Part shown: in pieces, positions 22,973 through 34,520 of the stretch | How the letters are laid out: every line of letters begins with the position of its first letter | How positions within the stretch are numbered: the stretch's first letter is position 1 | Assembly (NCBI GenBank): GCA_007115705.1 | Contig: QXEO01000170.1 | Coordinates: 1,561,062-1,625,061 of the forward strand | DNA length: 64,000 bases | Direction of reading: 5' to 3' | From: Dactylis glomerata | Taxonomy: Eukaryota; Streptophyta; Magnoliopsida; Poales; Poaceae | Notes under the pieces: generated by a model | What the model saw: only the letters and a program-made list of their open reading frames with translations | Database searches by the model: none | What the model was told of the DNA's origin: nothing | Made by a program: the position numbers and the translations under genes

Positions 22973-23333
22973 TGTTAGCACATAAACCCTGTCATTCACT
23001 TAGCTGTTTCAGTTTCAGTTTCAGTAGACTGTAGCGTTTCAGACAGTTTTCGAAAACTGTCTGATTTCTGTCAGTTAGTCTGTTTGTTCAGATAGGTTAG
23101 GAGGCCTGGTCGTTGCCTGTAACGATCGAGGACCGATTCTGTAGGAGCACGATTTTCTCGTGGGATAGCGCGAGAGATGTGGATCGTGGATCTTGCACGT
23201 TTGTAATCTCGCAAATAAAAGGAATAGAACCCAGAAAACGCCGGGCAGTTTTTACACGGCACAAACTCTAGTCTCTGAACCTTCTTCTTCGTCTACCTCG
23301 CGTGAGAGAGAGATCGGGAGATTCTAGACTACA
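22973..23333 (+). repeat. Copia 3' LTR (361 bp)
   Basis: Same length as the 5' LTR with five substitutions by hand count. It is preceded by the purine tract GGGATTAGGGGGAGTT and followed by the TSD CTCTT. Confidence 0.95.
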
Positions 23334-23338
23334 CTCTT

Positions 23339-23699
23339 CTGAAGACTTGTTTATTTAGTCATGTACAAAATCAAGTGTTGTTCTCCTGCAAAAAAGAATT
23401 CTGACGTACTTCCTTCACACACAGAATCATTTCATGCGTTCTACACAAGCACTCCATGTTTCTGAATGAGCGTAGCACTAGATTGTTGTCTAGAAGGAGA
23501 CTATATATAATTATTTTCCCGATAGTCGTTAAGTGCCTTTTGTTGCTATCATTTCTTATATTGTCAAATATTCTGCTAGTGGCTTCTGAGCTATTTATTG
23601 TTGTTGAGGCGTCCCTTGTAATACCGATTAGTGGTCATCGACTGTGGTCTTGCTGTGGGTGTTCGGGTGTATTGGTCTAGTGTTAGGCTTATAAAAAAC
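23339..23699. other. Unassigned sequence between Copia and LINE B
   Basis: This is the original right flank of the Copia insertion. It has no recognisable gene. The T-rich 74-codon ORF here has no identifiable feature. Confidence 0.4.
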
Positions 23700-24010
23700 T
23701 TCTTTCCATAGCCCTCTTTGTAATGCGAAGTTCTCTCTGGGGGGCATCTGTTTCACCGCAACTCAAGTCCATGGTCGACAAGACAAAGCGAGAGTGGGTA
23801 GAGGTTTTAAGGTTAGCCAAGGGGGCTACGGAGCTGAAGGTAACAGGAGGCGGGAGGTCTGCCGCTGCTGATGCAGTTTCTCCTGCCGTGGTTTTTTCGT
23901 GGCGCGGCAAAGAATCGACATGATTTCTCTGCCGTGCGTCGGGCATATGCGGAGCGGTCTGTTGTTGTGTCGGCGGTTCCTATGTGCGCTACCGCGGCAG
24001 AGAATGCGAC
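23700..24010 (+). pseudogene. LINE ORF1-like 5' segment, duplicate B
   Basis: A frame with SVSPQLKSMVDKTKREWVEV, followed by GGRSAAADAVSP and CATAAENATK, leads up to the Harbinger-like insertion. Deleting that insertion and one TAA TSD joins it to the Ala-rich continuation at 32533 (AIAAGLGAATL), the same frame style. The LINE assignment rests mainly on the continuation further downstream. The true 5' end is not identified. Confidence 0.5.
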
Positions 24011-24348
24011 TAAGAGCATCTCCACCGGTGCTGCCAAAACGCCTCCCAAAACGCGGTCGGCGTGGATTTTGGGCTCGGGGCCCAAAAACGACCCGCATCG
24101 GCGCCCCCAAAATCGCGCCGGCGTGTGAGCGAGCCTAATAAATGAGCCGGCGCTCCCATGCCGGCCCCTGTGCGGCAGGATCCTATCAGAAGCGCCGACA
24201 CACCGCGGCAGGGCCAATCCGACACCCGGGACCCCCTTGGCAGCGACACCACCGCTTTTCCGCCAGTTTCTCCCGCCAGAAACTTCCCGCCGCTTCCTTT
24301 CCCGCCGCTGTTTCTCACCGAGGAGCCAGCTTCCCGCTGGTCGGCACC

Positions 24349-24357
24349 TATAAATAG
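24349..24357 (+). promoter_or_regulatory. TATA box of the Harbinger-like element's ORF
   Basis: TATAAATAG lies about 50 bases before the ATG at 24400, close to the usual spacing for a short leader. Confidence 0.65.
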
Positions 24358-24399
24358 AGGTGCCGTCGGGGGAGGGGAGACACCCAAAAAACAAATGCA

Positions 24400-25056
24400 A
24401 TGGTAGACCACCGGGCGACTTGGGTGAGGCTGAGGGAGGTGGCGCGGCAGCGCTACTCCAACGACGACATGGCGGCAGAGGCCGCGGGGAGGGCGCTCTT
24501 CGACGCCGAGGAGGCGGCCTCATATGCCGCCTACCTAGATGCGCGAGCGGAGGAGCAGGACGTCCTTGACACGGTGCGTGCTGCCACGCGCCTCAGGGGT
24601 GAGCTCCGAGAGGAACTGCGGGCGGAGGGCTCTGGCGCCGGTGGCACCGAGGACAAGTACGTGCACCTCAACGACGCCGACCTGGACGATGACGTCGACG
24701 CCGACGACCTTGCCTACCTCGAGCTCCCCACCGACGAGGAAGCCGCGGAGTCCGCTGCCGAGCAGAGGGCGCTGATGGCGTCGTTCGAGACGCAGCGCCG
24801 CGACGAGTCTGCCCGGCGTCTCATGGCGGCCGAGAGAAGGGCGGCGGCGGACGACCTGGCCGCGGCGCACCAAAGCTCGCACCGATCGGCATACCTCCAG
24901 AACTTGGCAGCGACGGACGAGCTGAGGGCGTTAGCGGTGGCGGTCGAGCTGAGGGCGGTAGCGGCGGGACGGCGGACCCGGGAGGACCGCGTGAGGGTTG
25001 AGGCGGAACGGCGGCTGCAGTACGAGCGTGCAAGGGCGGCGGAGTTGGCTGCCATG
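24400..25056 (+). pseudogene. ORF of the Harbinger-like element, first part (unknown acidic coiled-coil-like protein)
   Basis: ATG 24400 opens 219 codons rich in Ala, Arg, Glu and Asp. It starts MVDHRATWVRLREVARQRY; a central acidic stretch (about residues 90-118, with DADLDDDVDADD) is followed by long Ala/Arg/Glu-rich helix likely to form a coiled coil (about 125-218). I recognise no domain. The Gypsy element inserted after codon 219: its first three bases, TGA, are an instant stop. Beyond the insertion the frame continues at 32071 for 16 codons to TAG 32119-32121, so the original protein was about 235 aa. Confidence 0.65.
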
Positions 25057-26704
25057 TGATGCTACCGAGTTGATGAAGTAAATAGCCGGCCAGTTGGAAA
25101 ACCCCAAGAGAAGGTTTGATGAAGATAGCAGCAAGTTTTCCCTCAGTTAAGAAACCAAGGTATGTCGATCAGGAGAAGAGCAGACAATACGACTGAAGGT
25201 GATGTGGACGGACTTAGCGACAGCTTCGGACAATTTATATATGGCGCCTCGTCCAAGCTTTGCTTTGCTAGCTGCAACATGGAACCTGCACACACACAAC
25301 CAAGTACTTTGTTCCCAACTTGCGATGAGGTTGTCAATCTCACCGGTTTGCTTTAAACAAAGGTTATGAGCGTATCGAGTGGAAAACAGTAGAAGTATGC
25401 GAGTAAAGTAAATAGTGCGAGTAAAGTAAACAGGTGATAGCAATATGATGGAAATAGGACCGGGGTCCACAGTTCACTAGTGGTGTCTCTCCATAAGATA
25501 AATAACACATGCTGGGTAAACAAATTACAGTTGGGCAATTGATAGAATAAAGATAAACGTGATATGTCAAGAAGATCATTATGCGATTTACTCTGGGCAT
25601 TACAACAAAATACATAGACCGCCAGCCAACTGCATCTATGACTAATAATCCACTTGTGGCGAATCAATCCGAGAACTCCACAAGTATTAAGTTGCGAACA
25701 ACAGATAATTGCATTAAGCAAAGTGTGTAATGTAAATAAAGCATATGCCCTCGAGCATATGAATGTTGTTTTCTCCCTAGTAGCAACAGCACATGTACAA
25801 CCTTAGAGGTTTCTGTCACTCCCTCAGATTAAATAGAGGTATGAACTCACTATCGAGCATAAATACCCCCTCTTGGAGTCACTAGCAACTACTCGGCCAA
25901 GATAGCTACTAACAACGGAGAGCATGCAAGATCATAAAATACATAGAGATAACAAAAGATATATTTCCCTATAGCAACTCAATCATAACACCAATATTCA
26001 TCGGATCCCAACAAACCAAACATGTAGAATTACATAACGGTGATCTTAATCATGTAGGGCAGCTCATGAGATCTAAACATGAAGCACATGGTGGAGGAGA
26101 CAACCATCTAGCTACTGCTATGGACCCATAGTCCAAGGTAGACTACTCACTCATCGCTCCGGAGGCAAGCATGGCGATGAAGAAGACCTCCGATGGCGAT
26201 TCCCCTCTTCGGCAGGGTACCGGGAAGAGCTTCTAGACCCTCCCGATCTTCGGGTCGACGGCGGCGGTGGATCGCGATGTGTTCTGGAAAATTGATCGGG
26301 TACTTAGGTTTTTTCCGTCGGGGGGACTTTATAGGCGAAGGGGCATCGTCAGGAGTGGACCGAGGCGGTCTCACACGTAGGGGGCACGGCCAGGGCCTAG
26401 GCCGCGCCGCCCTGGTGTGTGGCCACCTCGTGGCCCCACTCCGTCTCCTCTTCGGATCTCTGGAAGCTCCCGGGAAAAATAAGACTTCAGGAACTTGTTT
26501 CGTCCAATTCCAAAAATATTTCCTGTGTATCACTTTTGAAACACAAAAACAGCAGAAAACAGGGAACTAGCACTGTGGCGACTTGTTAATAGGTTAGTTC
26601 CGGAAAATACATAAAAGTGCCACGAAGTGTAACGAAACATTAGGCAAATGGTGTAAAAACAAGCATGGAGCATCAAAAATTATAGATACGTTGGAGACGT
26701 ATCA
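25057..26704 (-). repeat. 3' LTR (element orientation), 1648 bp
   Basis: It runs to GGAGACGTATCA at 26704 (the TGATACGTCTCC start in element orientation). A TATA-like CCTATAAAG lies on the minus strand at 26327-26335. The AAGCTTGGGGATGC purine tract adjoins at 26705-26718. Confidence 0.92.
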
Positions 26705-26718
26705 AGCATCCCCAAGCT

Positions 26719-29640
26719 TAACTCCTGCACGTCCTCGAGTAGGTAAGTGATAACAAAAGAATAATTTTTGAGGTGACATGCACCTACACAATCTTGATCG
26801 TATATGTAAGTATTTGTGAGTTGGGATCATAAGAACTTAAAACATGGGCATGAAAGATATAATCTTGACAATAAGAACTTAGCAACCATGTTGTAAACAT
26901 GAAAATGAACACAAACAAAAGATCATGAAAATAAAACAATGAAAGTCAAACGTGTGTTCAAATCATAAGGAAAAACATACAAATGGTTTTCAGCTTGTCC
27001 TTCATGGAGAGCAAAACATAAATGCATAGGACACCTTCAAGTTTAAGAGGGCGACTAGATACAAATAATTTGAGAACAAGTGAAACCAACAATATGAATC
27101 AATCAATGAAAACTTTGGGACAATGCACATTATACTAAGAATGACAACTTTGCTCTCTTATGGTGCATAAAGATAGAAGGTGGTGACTCAACATAAAAGT
27201 AAAAAAAAGGCCCTTCGCAGAGGGAAGCAGTGATTGCAAGTTTTATAGACCTTCAAAAATTATGTTACTTACTGGCTTTGAGCTCTCATTGCCCCCATCA
27301 TAAGCATCTTGAATGGTTAGAGTTAATGCGAGAACAATTATGATGCATATGCTTGACAAATCATAAGTCGAAACCTCGTGTCCCGTGAATACGAGTACCC
27401 AAACCTCATGCTACTCAACTTAGAGTCCCAAGCAAGGCTCTTATCATTGTAAGTATATATGTATCATCGAAAACCATCAACGGGGTACCTCCATGCCCGA
27501 TGACATGGAACAAGCCCACATCAAAATGACAGGACAAGCAGACAATGAACACCTCGACATCTCTTTTATTTGCCATTTGTTTAGCTTTTTATTGTGAGAT
27601 GCGTCGTCGAATGTCCACCATGGGTATGCTGTAAATTTCCACCATGAATTATGCATGGCTTAGATTGGCGGCCCAGGCGTTTCCCTAACACATATACAAA
27701 CTCCATGATCCCCACAAGATTCCCAATTCATTTCACACCGCGGGCATCCATAAACAAAAGATCACGATATCAACTCAAATAAGAAGTGCAATGTTGAAAG
27801 CTTGCCCCATGACAGCATGGTTGGGCTAGAATCTAACTTACAACTTGCAAGCATAACAACTCAACATAAGAGACCACAATGTCAAATTTTTAAGAACAGA
27901 AAAAAGTAAAGTGTGCCTTCCTGTTCGTGAGAGCTTTACTGACCAATTTTCGCATAACATTGGTAAGAGTTTCATTTGAAGAGAAGATAAAAGCAAGTCA
28001 AATTTACTTGGAATAGCAAATTGCTAGTAGGTGTGTATGGTGGACACTTTGGAAAACTTTGGCTTTTAGGAGTTGGATGCACGAGTAGAGCTCATACTCA
28101 GTACAAGGCGAAGGCTAGCAAAAGACTGGGAGCGACCAACTAAGAGAGCAATAATGGCCATAATCATGCAAAGCGACAAAGCGACATTAAAAGATGCATA
28201 AGATGGCATCAAAAGTCAAAAACTAAATGATTATAGAGGCTATTGGCGACTTTGTAAGAGTCTAACATGTGTGAGCATGCGCCAAGTCAACCCAAATAAA
28301 GCATCAAGGAGAAAACCAAAATAATGCTTCCATACAATAAAAACGACGCATGATTTTTTCAAAGGCTCATTAAGCAATCTCAGTTATTTGAGACAAGTCA
28401 TGCTAAAGCAAAAATCACTAAGCATACTATCAAAAAGATATCAAGCATGACATGAAAAAGCCTAAGCCGCAGTCTACACAAGCTCCTTCTTGTACCACTT
28501 TTTTGCATAAAGCTTTTTCTCTTTTCCAACACCATTTGAAATTTTTTAAGACACCTCTTTTGATGAAAACCAATAAAGATCAGAGGCAAAAATACACCTT
28601 GATGAAGAGATATGACAAGGTCTGAACGCAAATCAAGGTGAAAACGAAAACCAAAAGCAGTAGCAGAAAAAGAAGAACACTCGGTGAAATTGTAAGAATG
28701 AAAAATGGAGTGTTCTTGGCAAATGAAAACGAGTACATCTCCTCCAAAGGAAATTTGTTGGGGTCCAACCATTTATTGCAGCAAACAAAACTAAACTAAC
28801 TAAGAAAACTAAAACAACTGACGCTCCAAGAAAAACACATAGTGCATGAAGCAATAAAAATATAGTGTTTTAAAAGGTGACCTGATTTTTGTCGATGAAG
28901 AAGGGGTGCCTCGGGGGCATCCCCAAGCTTTGACGCTTGTACTTCTTGGATATTTCTTGGGGTGATGCATGTTCATCCCCAAGCTTGAGCTTTTGTCCAT
29001 TCTTCAACTCATCTCATCATTCTCCAATCCCTACACTTGAAAACTTCCTTCATACAAAACTAAACACAATTCTATTAGCAACATTAGTGCAAGCATAACA
29101 TATAATCAACCTCTTTTTGCTTCAGGTTTCAACCCAAAACCACCACATATATAGCATATACTACTGTAGCAACTTCCCCAAAAGTTCCGTGATCAAAAGA
29201 ACTCAAAAGAAGGCGATAAAGCGGCAAACACAAATATTGGCAGAAATCTGTCAAAACAGAACAGCTGACAAAGGTTGAATTTTTGAGGGGTTTTCTGTTG
29301 CTCAAATCAAAAAGTGTTCAACTAACGAAAGTTTGGATATAACCTGGGTCATATGCACAAGAAATCGCCGGTCCAAAAGATATACAGAGAATTTCACGAA
29401 TTTTTGCGGTGCAGCACCGAAAACAGTTTCAGGACAGCAACATCCCCAAATCTTTACCTCACTCGAATTAGAGGCTTCTCTTGGCACAACAATAAAATAA
29501 AAAGGATAAGGAGCAGTCATTACAGTAGTAATTACTTCCAACACTCAAATAAAATAAAAATTACTAGAAATAAAACATTGGGTTATCTCCCAAGAGTGCT
29601 TTTCTTTAACGCCTTTGAGCTAGGCGCAGAAAATTGCGAA
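26719..29640 (-). other. Non-coding interior of the 25057-32065 element
   Basis: No pol-like coding sequence. It shares blocks with 1846-4407, for example GAGTTGGATGCACGAGTAGAGC near 28072 and the block around 28900 with AAGCTTTGACGCTTGTAC. The stretch at about 27240-28000 has no counterpart in the 1-6063 element, which has a different sequence there. Confidence 0.55.
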
Positions 29641-30231
29641 TCAAGTAATAATGAAAGGGGCTTCAGGATCCACTATAGGAACAAAGAAGTGAATACTATC
29701 CAATTGAGGTTTTGAGTATCCCTTGTAGTCACGCCTTGGTACACTATTTTCATCAAAAAGATTTTCAGGACAAATCCAACTAGAATTAGTTACCAAGGCA
29801 TTATGAATTCCTACAAGTTTACAAGGTATTGGCATTCTAGAATCTTCATTGGGTGTACCAACAATTTCAACACGCGAGCCAAGCTTATCAAACTTCTTAA
29901 AAACTTTCCTAGCCTCAATTGCAACATCTCTAAATTCTATGCGCAAAGTTTCCAAGATAAAAGCTTTCTTTTCGGGATCCTCAATTTCATGAAGCTTAAG
30001 CTTAAGGAATATGTATTGCATAAAAGGATTAAGGCTAGCAAACCTAGCTTCTAACATGTGAACTAAATAAGCAGAAGCAACTTCATAACTAGGAGCTAGC
30101 TCAACCAAAGATTTTTCTTCAACTTCCTTATGCATACTAATGTGATTAAAGAACTCCTCAATGTTACTTTTTCCAATAATTGAACCACTACCTACTGAGA
30201 GGTCCTCCTGAACGTACTTAGGGATCAACAT
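29641..30231 (-). CDS. Family-specific 196-aa ORF (gag-position protein)
   Basis: It is complete from ATG 30231 to the stop at 29641, and starts about 185 bases inside the 5' LTR. Its sequence begins MLIPKYVQEDLSVG and has SNIEEFFNHISMH and EIEDPEKKAFILETLR. It is closely similar to the interrupted ORF at 1250-1845 but unbroken. No zinc knuckle, protease or other domain is recognised. Conservation of the frame in two diverged elements suggests a real protein, probably structural, but the function is unknown. Confidence 0.65.
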   Translation of the reverse strand: MLIPKYVQEDLSVGSGSIIGKSNIEEFFNHISMHKEVEEKSLVELAPSYEVASAYLVHMLEARFASLNPFMQYIFLKLKLHEIEDPEKKAFILETLRIEFRDVAIEARKVFKKFDKLGSRVEIVGTPNEDSRMPIPCKLVGIHNALVTNSSWICPENLFDENSVPRRDYKGYSKPQLDSIHFFVPIVDPEAPFIIT

Positions 30232-30416
30232 GATGAACTAAAAGTAAAGAAATAACAACTACCAAGGATTCTAATTTTTTTGGGTTTTTGATATAAAACG
30301 ATGCAAGTAAAAATAAAGTAAAGCAAAACTTAAAACAAAGTAAAGGATGTGCGTGCGAAAAACTCCCCTTGCAGAGGTCTTCCACTCTTCCCCGGCAACG
30401 ACGCCAGAAAAGAGCT

Positions 30417-32065
30417 TGATGCTACCGAGTTGATGAAGTAAATAACCAGCCAGTTGGAAAACCCCAAGAGAAGGTTTGATGATGATAGCAGCAAGTTTTC
30501 CCTCAGTTAAGAAACCAAGGTATGTCGATCAGGAGAAGAGCAGACAATACGACTGAAGGTGATACGGACTGGCTTAGCGACAGCTTCGGGCAATTTATAT
30601 ATGGCGCCTCATCCAAGCTTTGCTTTGCTAGCTGCAACGTGGAACCTGCACACACACAACCAAGTACTTTGTTCCCAACTTGTGATAAGGTTGTCAATCT
30701 CACCGGTTTGCTTGAAACAAAGGTTATGAGCGTATCGAGTGAAAAACAGTAGAAGTATGCGAGTAAAGTAAACAGTGCGAGTAAAGTAAACAGGTGATAG
30801 CAATATGATGGAAATAGGACCGGGGTCCACAGTTCACTAGTGGTGTCTCTCCATAAGATAAATAACACATGCTGGGTAAACAAATTACAGTTGGACAATT
30901 GATAGAATAAAGATAAACGTGATATGTCAAGAAGATCACTATGCGATTTACTCTGGGCATTACAACAAAATACATAGACCGCCATCCAACTGCATCTATG
31001 ACTAATAATCCACATGTGGCGAATCAATCCGAGAACTCCACAAGTATTAAGTTGCGAACAACAGATAATTGCATTAAGCAAAGTATGTAATGTAAACAAA
31101 GCATATGCCCTCGAGCATATGAATGTTGTTTTCTTCCTAGTAGCAACAGCACATCTACAACCTTAGAGGTTTCTGTCACTCCCCCAGATTAAATAGAGGC
31201 ATGAACCCACTATCGAGCATAAATACCCCCTCTTGGAGTCACTAGCAACTACTCGGCCAAGATAGCTACTAACAACGGAGAGCATGCAAGATCATAAACA
31301 ACATAGAGATAATAAAAGATATATTTCAGTATAGCAACTCAATCATAACACCAATATTCATCGGATATCAACAAACTAAACATATAGAATTACATAACGG
31401 TGATCTCAATCATGTAGGGCAGCTCATGAGATCTAAACATGAAGCACATGGTGGATGAGACAACCATCTAGCTACTGCTATGGACCCATAGTCCAAGGTA
31501 GACTACTCACTCATCGCTCCGGAGGCAAGCATGGCGATGAAGAAGACCTCCGGTGGCGATTCCCCTCTCCGGCAGGGTGCCGGGAAGAGCTTCTGGACCC
31601 TCCCGATCTTCGGGTCGACGGCGGCGGCAGATCGCGATGTGTTCTGGAAAATTGATCGGGTACTTAGGTTTTTTCCGTCGGGGGGTCTTTATAGGCGAAG
31701 GGGCATCGTCAGGAGTGGACCGAGGCGGTCTCACACGTAGGGGGCGTGGCCTGGGCCTGGGCCGCGCTGCCCTGGTGTGTGGCCACCTCGTGGCCCCACT
31801 TCCTCTCCTCTTCGGATCTCTGGAAGCTTCCGGGAAAAATAAGACTTCAGGAACTTGTTTCGTCCAATTCCGAGAATATTTCCTGTGTATCACTTCTGAA
31901 ACACAAAAACTGCAGAAAACAGGGAACTGGTACTGTGGCGACTTGTTAATAGGTTAGTTCCGGAAAAATGCATAAAAGTGCCACGAAGTGTAACGAAACA
32001 TTAGGCAAATGGTGTAAAAACAAGCATGGAGCATCAAAAATTATAGATACGTTGGAGACGTATCA
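30417..32065 (-). repeat. 5' LTR (element orientation), 1649 bp
   Basis: It is the pair of 25057-26704. The primer binding site lies just inside (minus strand near 30390-30407, TGGCGTCGTTGCCGGGGA). Confidence 0.92.
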
Positions 32066-32070
32066 CCATG

Positions 32071-32121
32071 CGCCAACACCAATACCCCTACCCTCCTACT
32101 TCGCCGATGCCGGTATCGTAG
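32071..32121 (+). pseudogene. ORF of the Harbinger-like element, last 17 codons
   Basis: Directly after the right CCATG duplication the frame of 24400-25056 continues with a Tyr/Pro-rich tail (RQHQYPYPPTS) to TAG 32119-32121. It is separated from its start by the 7-kb Gypsy element. Confidence 0.6.
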
Positions 32122-32529
32122 AAGATGCCCAACGCCTCCTCTGGAACAGGTGCGGGAAGCACGCCTCCGCCGTCGCCTAGAGACAGGCAACCATGGGCGC
32201 TCCGGCCATTCCGGCGCGGGCGGCTCCAGTGCCCAGTAGCAATAGGTAGTATAACTGATGTTCTAGCGGTCTATACTCCGCTTGAATACCAGTTTTGCCT
32301 GTTTTTGCTCCGAACTCAAATATGTAAAATATGTCTAATTCTGATGAAATCTAGCAAGTTTAATGAAAATTTTGCAAATATAAAATTTCAAAAAAAAATT
32401 GGGCCGGCATTTTGGGGCCGCCGGTGTGGGAGCCTGGCCCCAAAATTTTGGGAGAGCCTGCCGACGCCCCCAAAACGACCTGTCCGGCGCCTGTCGGCCA
32501 CCATTTTGGAGCCGCCGGTGGAGATGCTC
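32122..32529 (+). other. 3' non-coding region and terminus of the Harbinger-like element
   Basis: It has no ORF of note. It ends in a GC-rich region with GGGGCC and CCAAAA blocks mirrored at 24040-24115, then the inverted terminal repeat CCGGTGGAGATGCTC. Confidence 0.7.
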
Positions 32530-32532
32530 TAA

Positions 32533-34520
32533 AATCGCTATCGCGGCAGGACTTGGTGCCGCCACATTGTGCGTTGTCGTAGCAGGATTCGCTGCCGCCA
32601 CGGAGTGCGTTCCTGCGACAGGGTTCGATGACGCCACAGAGCCCGCTGCCACCACTGGTTGCGCCGCCATCATGGAGCACGCTGCCGCGGCTGGTCTTGA
32701 GGTCGTCGCCCATGAAGTCGATGTGGAGTTCGACAAAGCTGCTTGCCATGCTGCCGCGGCAGGGTACGCTGCCCATGTTTCAGCTGTTCTGCCTCCCGCG
32801 TCATCACCAACATGTGTGTCTCCGGTGCGGGAAGGAGAGTCGTTGTTGGATGGGGAGGAGCTGCCAAGGCCAGGAGGGTCTCCACGACACGGTTTGACTA
32901 CACCACGGCCTGAGCTTGTGTTACTCCTGCTTGCGTGGGTACTTCGACAATGGACGAGATCGTTGCCTTCGGTGGGATAAAGGAGCTGCTTGAGGTGGGC
33001 ATGTGGTCTAGCTCATGCATCCAAGCGCAGCCGAACGCAAATATGTCCTAGCTCGAGCGTGCTATGGATTTGGCACATGACCGCGAATCTTCTACAAACA
33101 AAGGTACGAGTTTAATTAAGATGTTAAATTTCACTGAACATCCTGATAATGAGATCGAGGGTACGTCTCTTAAGCTAGGGAGTTCTTTTGGGGAGTCTTC
33201 TAATCAAGTTAAAATCTCTATTGCCTCAACTAAAGAATTAGAAAATTCTAGAAATTTTATTTTTCTTCATAAAACCGGTGCGAATGTGGATGATTCTTCT
33301 AGTTTTTTTTAAGAAATGCACGAAACTTATTCGAGCATTTGATTGACAATGGCGATATAGGGCAACACGATCATGAGGATTTACTTGTACCTATCAAGAA
33401 TCTTAATAGAGTTAAGGTTAAGGGTAATCGTCTCACAGTTAGACATAGTTCTAGAATTAAAAAGTTAGCCAATTTAGTTTAATCAAGGTGTTTGGTGGAA
33501 CTGGGAAGGGTTACGAGATCCCGCAAAACAATTTTTTAGTGAGACTATTTGCGAGCATTAGTTGGATTTTATTATTCTATTAAATATAGGTAGATCTAAA
33601 TTTTTGGCTCCATTCCTCAAATACTTGTATGGGGGGGCTAGATTTCTGCGGCATTGTTTACCCCCACATGGTACATCTGGGGTATTTTAGTTGGGATTAA
33701 TATGGAAATCATCTTGATCCAAAAAAGTGGAGTCATGGGACTTCTGTGTTAAGCTCTTCGTTAAGTCCAAGCTCGATGGTTTTGAGTGGATTATTGTTGT
33801 GGTGTATGGGGCAACCCAAGAAACACTTAAACCTGATTTTCTAGCGGAATTGGTTTGAATTTGTGAATCTGAAACTTTACCTATGTTGGTAGACGTGGAT
33901 TTTAACATAATTCGAAGGAAAGAATAATGATAATTTCAATACGTATTGGTCTTTTATCTTTAATGATAACATTGAGAGCCTTGATCTACGAGAGATCATT
34001 CTTTCTGGAAGGGAATTTACTTGGGCTAGTAGGAGGGAGGTACCCACCTACGAGAAAGGAGTTTGGCAAGAATTGCTAACTAATAAATACATCCGGTGGT
34101 GAGATCAAAAACAATACATCCGGTGGCAAAACTCTCTCGCAAGTCCAAACAAAACCTGGTGACTCACCTTTTTGGAAGGTTTGATGGGGTTAAAAATGAT
34201 ATTTTCCAACGCAGGACTTTTGTTGTTGGGGACGGCACAGGAACATGTTTTTGGGAAGATACATGTTAGGGACTCTTCGTTAGCCAATCAATATCCTACT
34301 TTATACAACATTGTTAGAATTAAAGAAGTTTTTAGTTGCTGATGTACTATCTCAAATTCCTTTGAACATAAGATTTATTATTTTACATATAGGAGATAAA
34401 TGGGATGCTTAGGTACACTTGGTATCAAGTCTAATGAACATGCACTTAAATGAGTGTGTCCTGAGCGCACACTCGAGACCGTGAGGAGTAGCGCGTCGTG
34501 AGTGCTCTTTAGAGATAGAA
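32533..34520 (+). pseudogene. LINE remnant, duplicate B, lacking reverse transcriptase
   Basis: It has the same layout as 6064-7875: an Ala-rich ORF1-like part, the DEIVAFGGIKELLEVG segment near 32950, a lightly broken ORF1 tail, endonuclease fragments (about 33730-34045) and, directly after GAGAAAGG at 34052-34059, the C-terminal post-RT region. It retains about 43 bases near 33595-33640 that A has lost. In the endonuclease A reads CGA (7204-7206) where B reads TGA (33856-33858), a direct example of C-to-T decay. Confidence 0.72.

Larger units (their letters stand above)
14977..23333 (+). mobile_element. Copia LTR retrotransposon, TSD CTCTT, with nested insertion
   Basis: Identical-length 361-bp LTRs (14977-15337 and 22973-23333) differ at five positions by hand count and are flanked by CTCTT (14972-14976 and 23334-23338). 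The order gag, protease, integrase, reverse transcriptase, RNase H is that of Copia. Four defects make it inactive: a gag frameshift near 15790, the insertion at 16206, an 18-G run in integrase, and a deletion with filler at 22054. A polypurine tract (GGGATTAGGGGGAGTT) precedes the 3' LTR. Confidence 0.96.
25057..32065 (-). mobile_element. Gypsy-like LTR element (TGATACGTC type), TSD CCATG
   Basis: LTRs at 25057-26704 and 30417-32065 are flanked by CCATG (25052-25056 and 32066-32070). In its own orientation the order is 5' LTR (30417-32065), tRNA-Asp-type primer site, one 196-aa ORF, about 2.9 kb of non-coding DNA, purine tract, 3' LTR. It lacks pol and so is non-autonomous. It belongs to the same group as 1-6063. 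The LTRs differ by a few per cent by eye. Confidence 0.94.
24014..32529 (+). mobile_element. Harbinger-like element with own ORF, TSD TAA, split by a Gypsy element
   Basis: Ends are GAGCATCTCCACCGG and its inverse CCGGTGGAGATGCTC, flanked by TAA at 24011-24013 and 32530-32532. A 3-bp TAA/TTA TSD and a GAGCATCTCC-type end are typical of PIF/Harbinger elements. Without the nested Gypsy element it is about 1.5 kb. It contains a TATA box, one ORF and a GC-rich terminal region on each side (GGGGCCCAAAA-type blocks). No DDE transposase or Myb-like protein is visible, so movement would need help in trans. Confidence 0.85.

Noticed and set aside
24010..24120. Terminal repeat as a Stowaway or Tourist MITE
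   Set aside because: The element is too long and carries an ORF. The TAA TSD and matching end at 32529 show it is one larger Harbinger-like unit.
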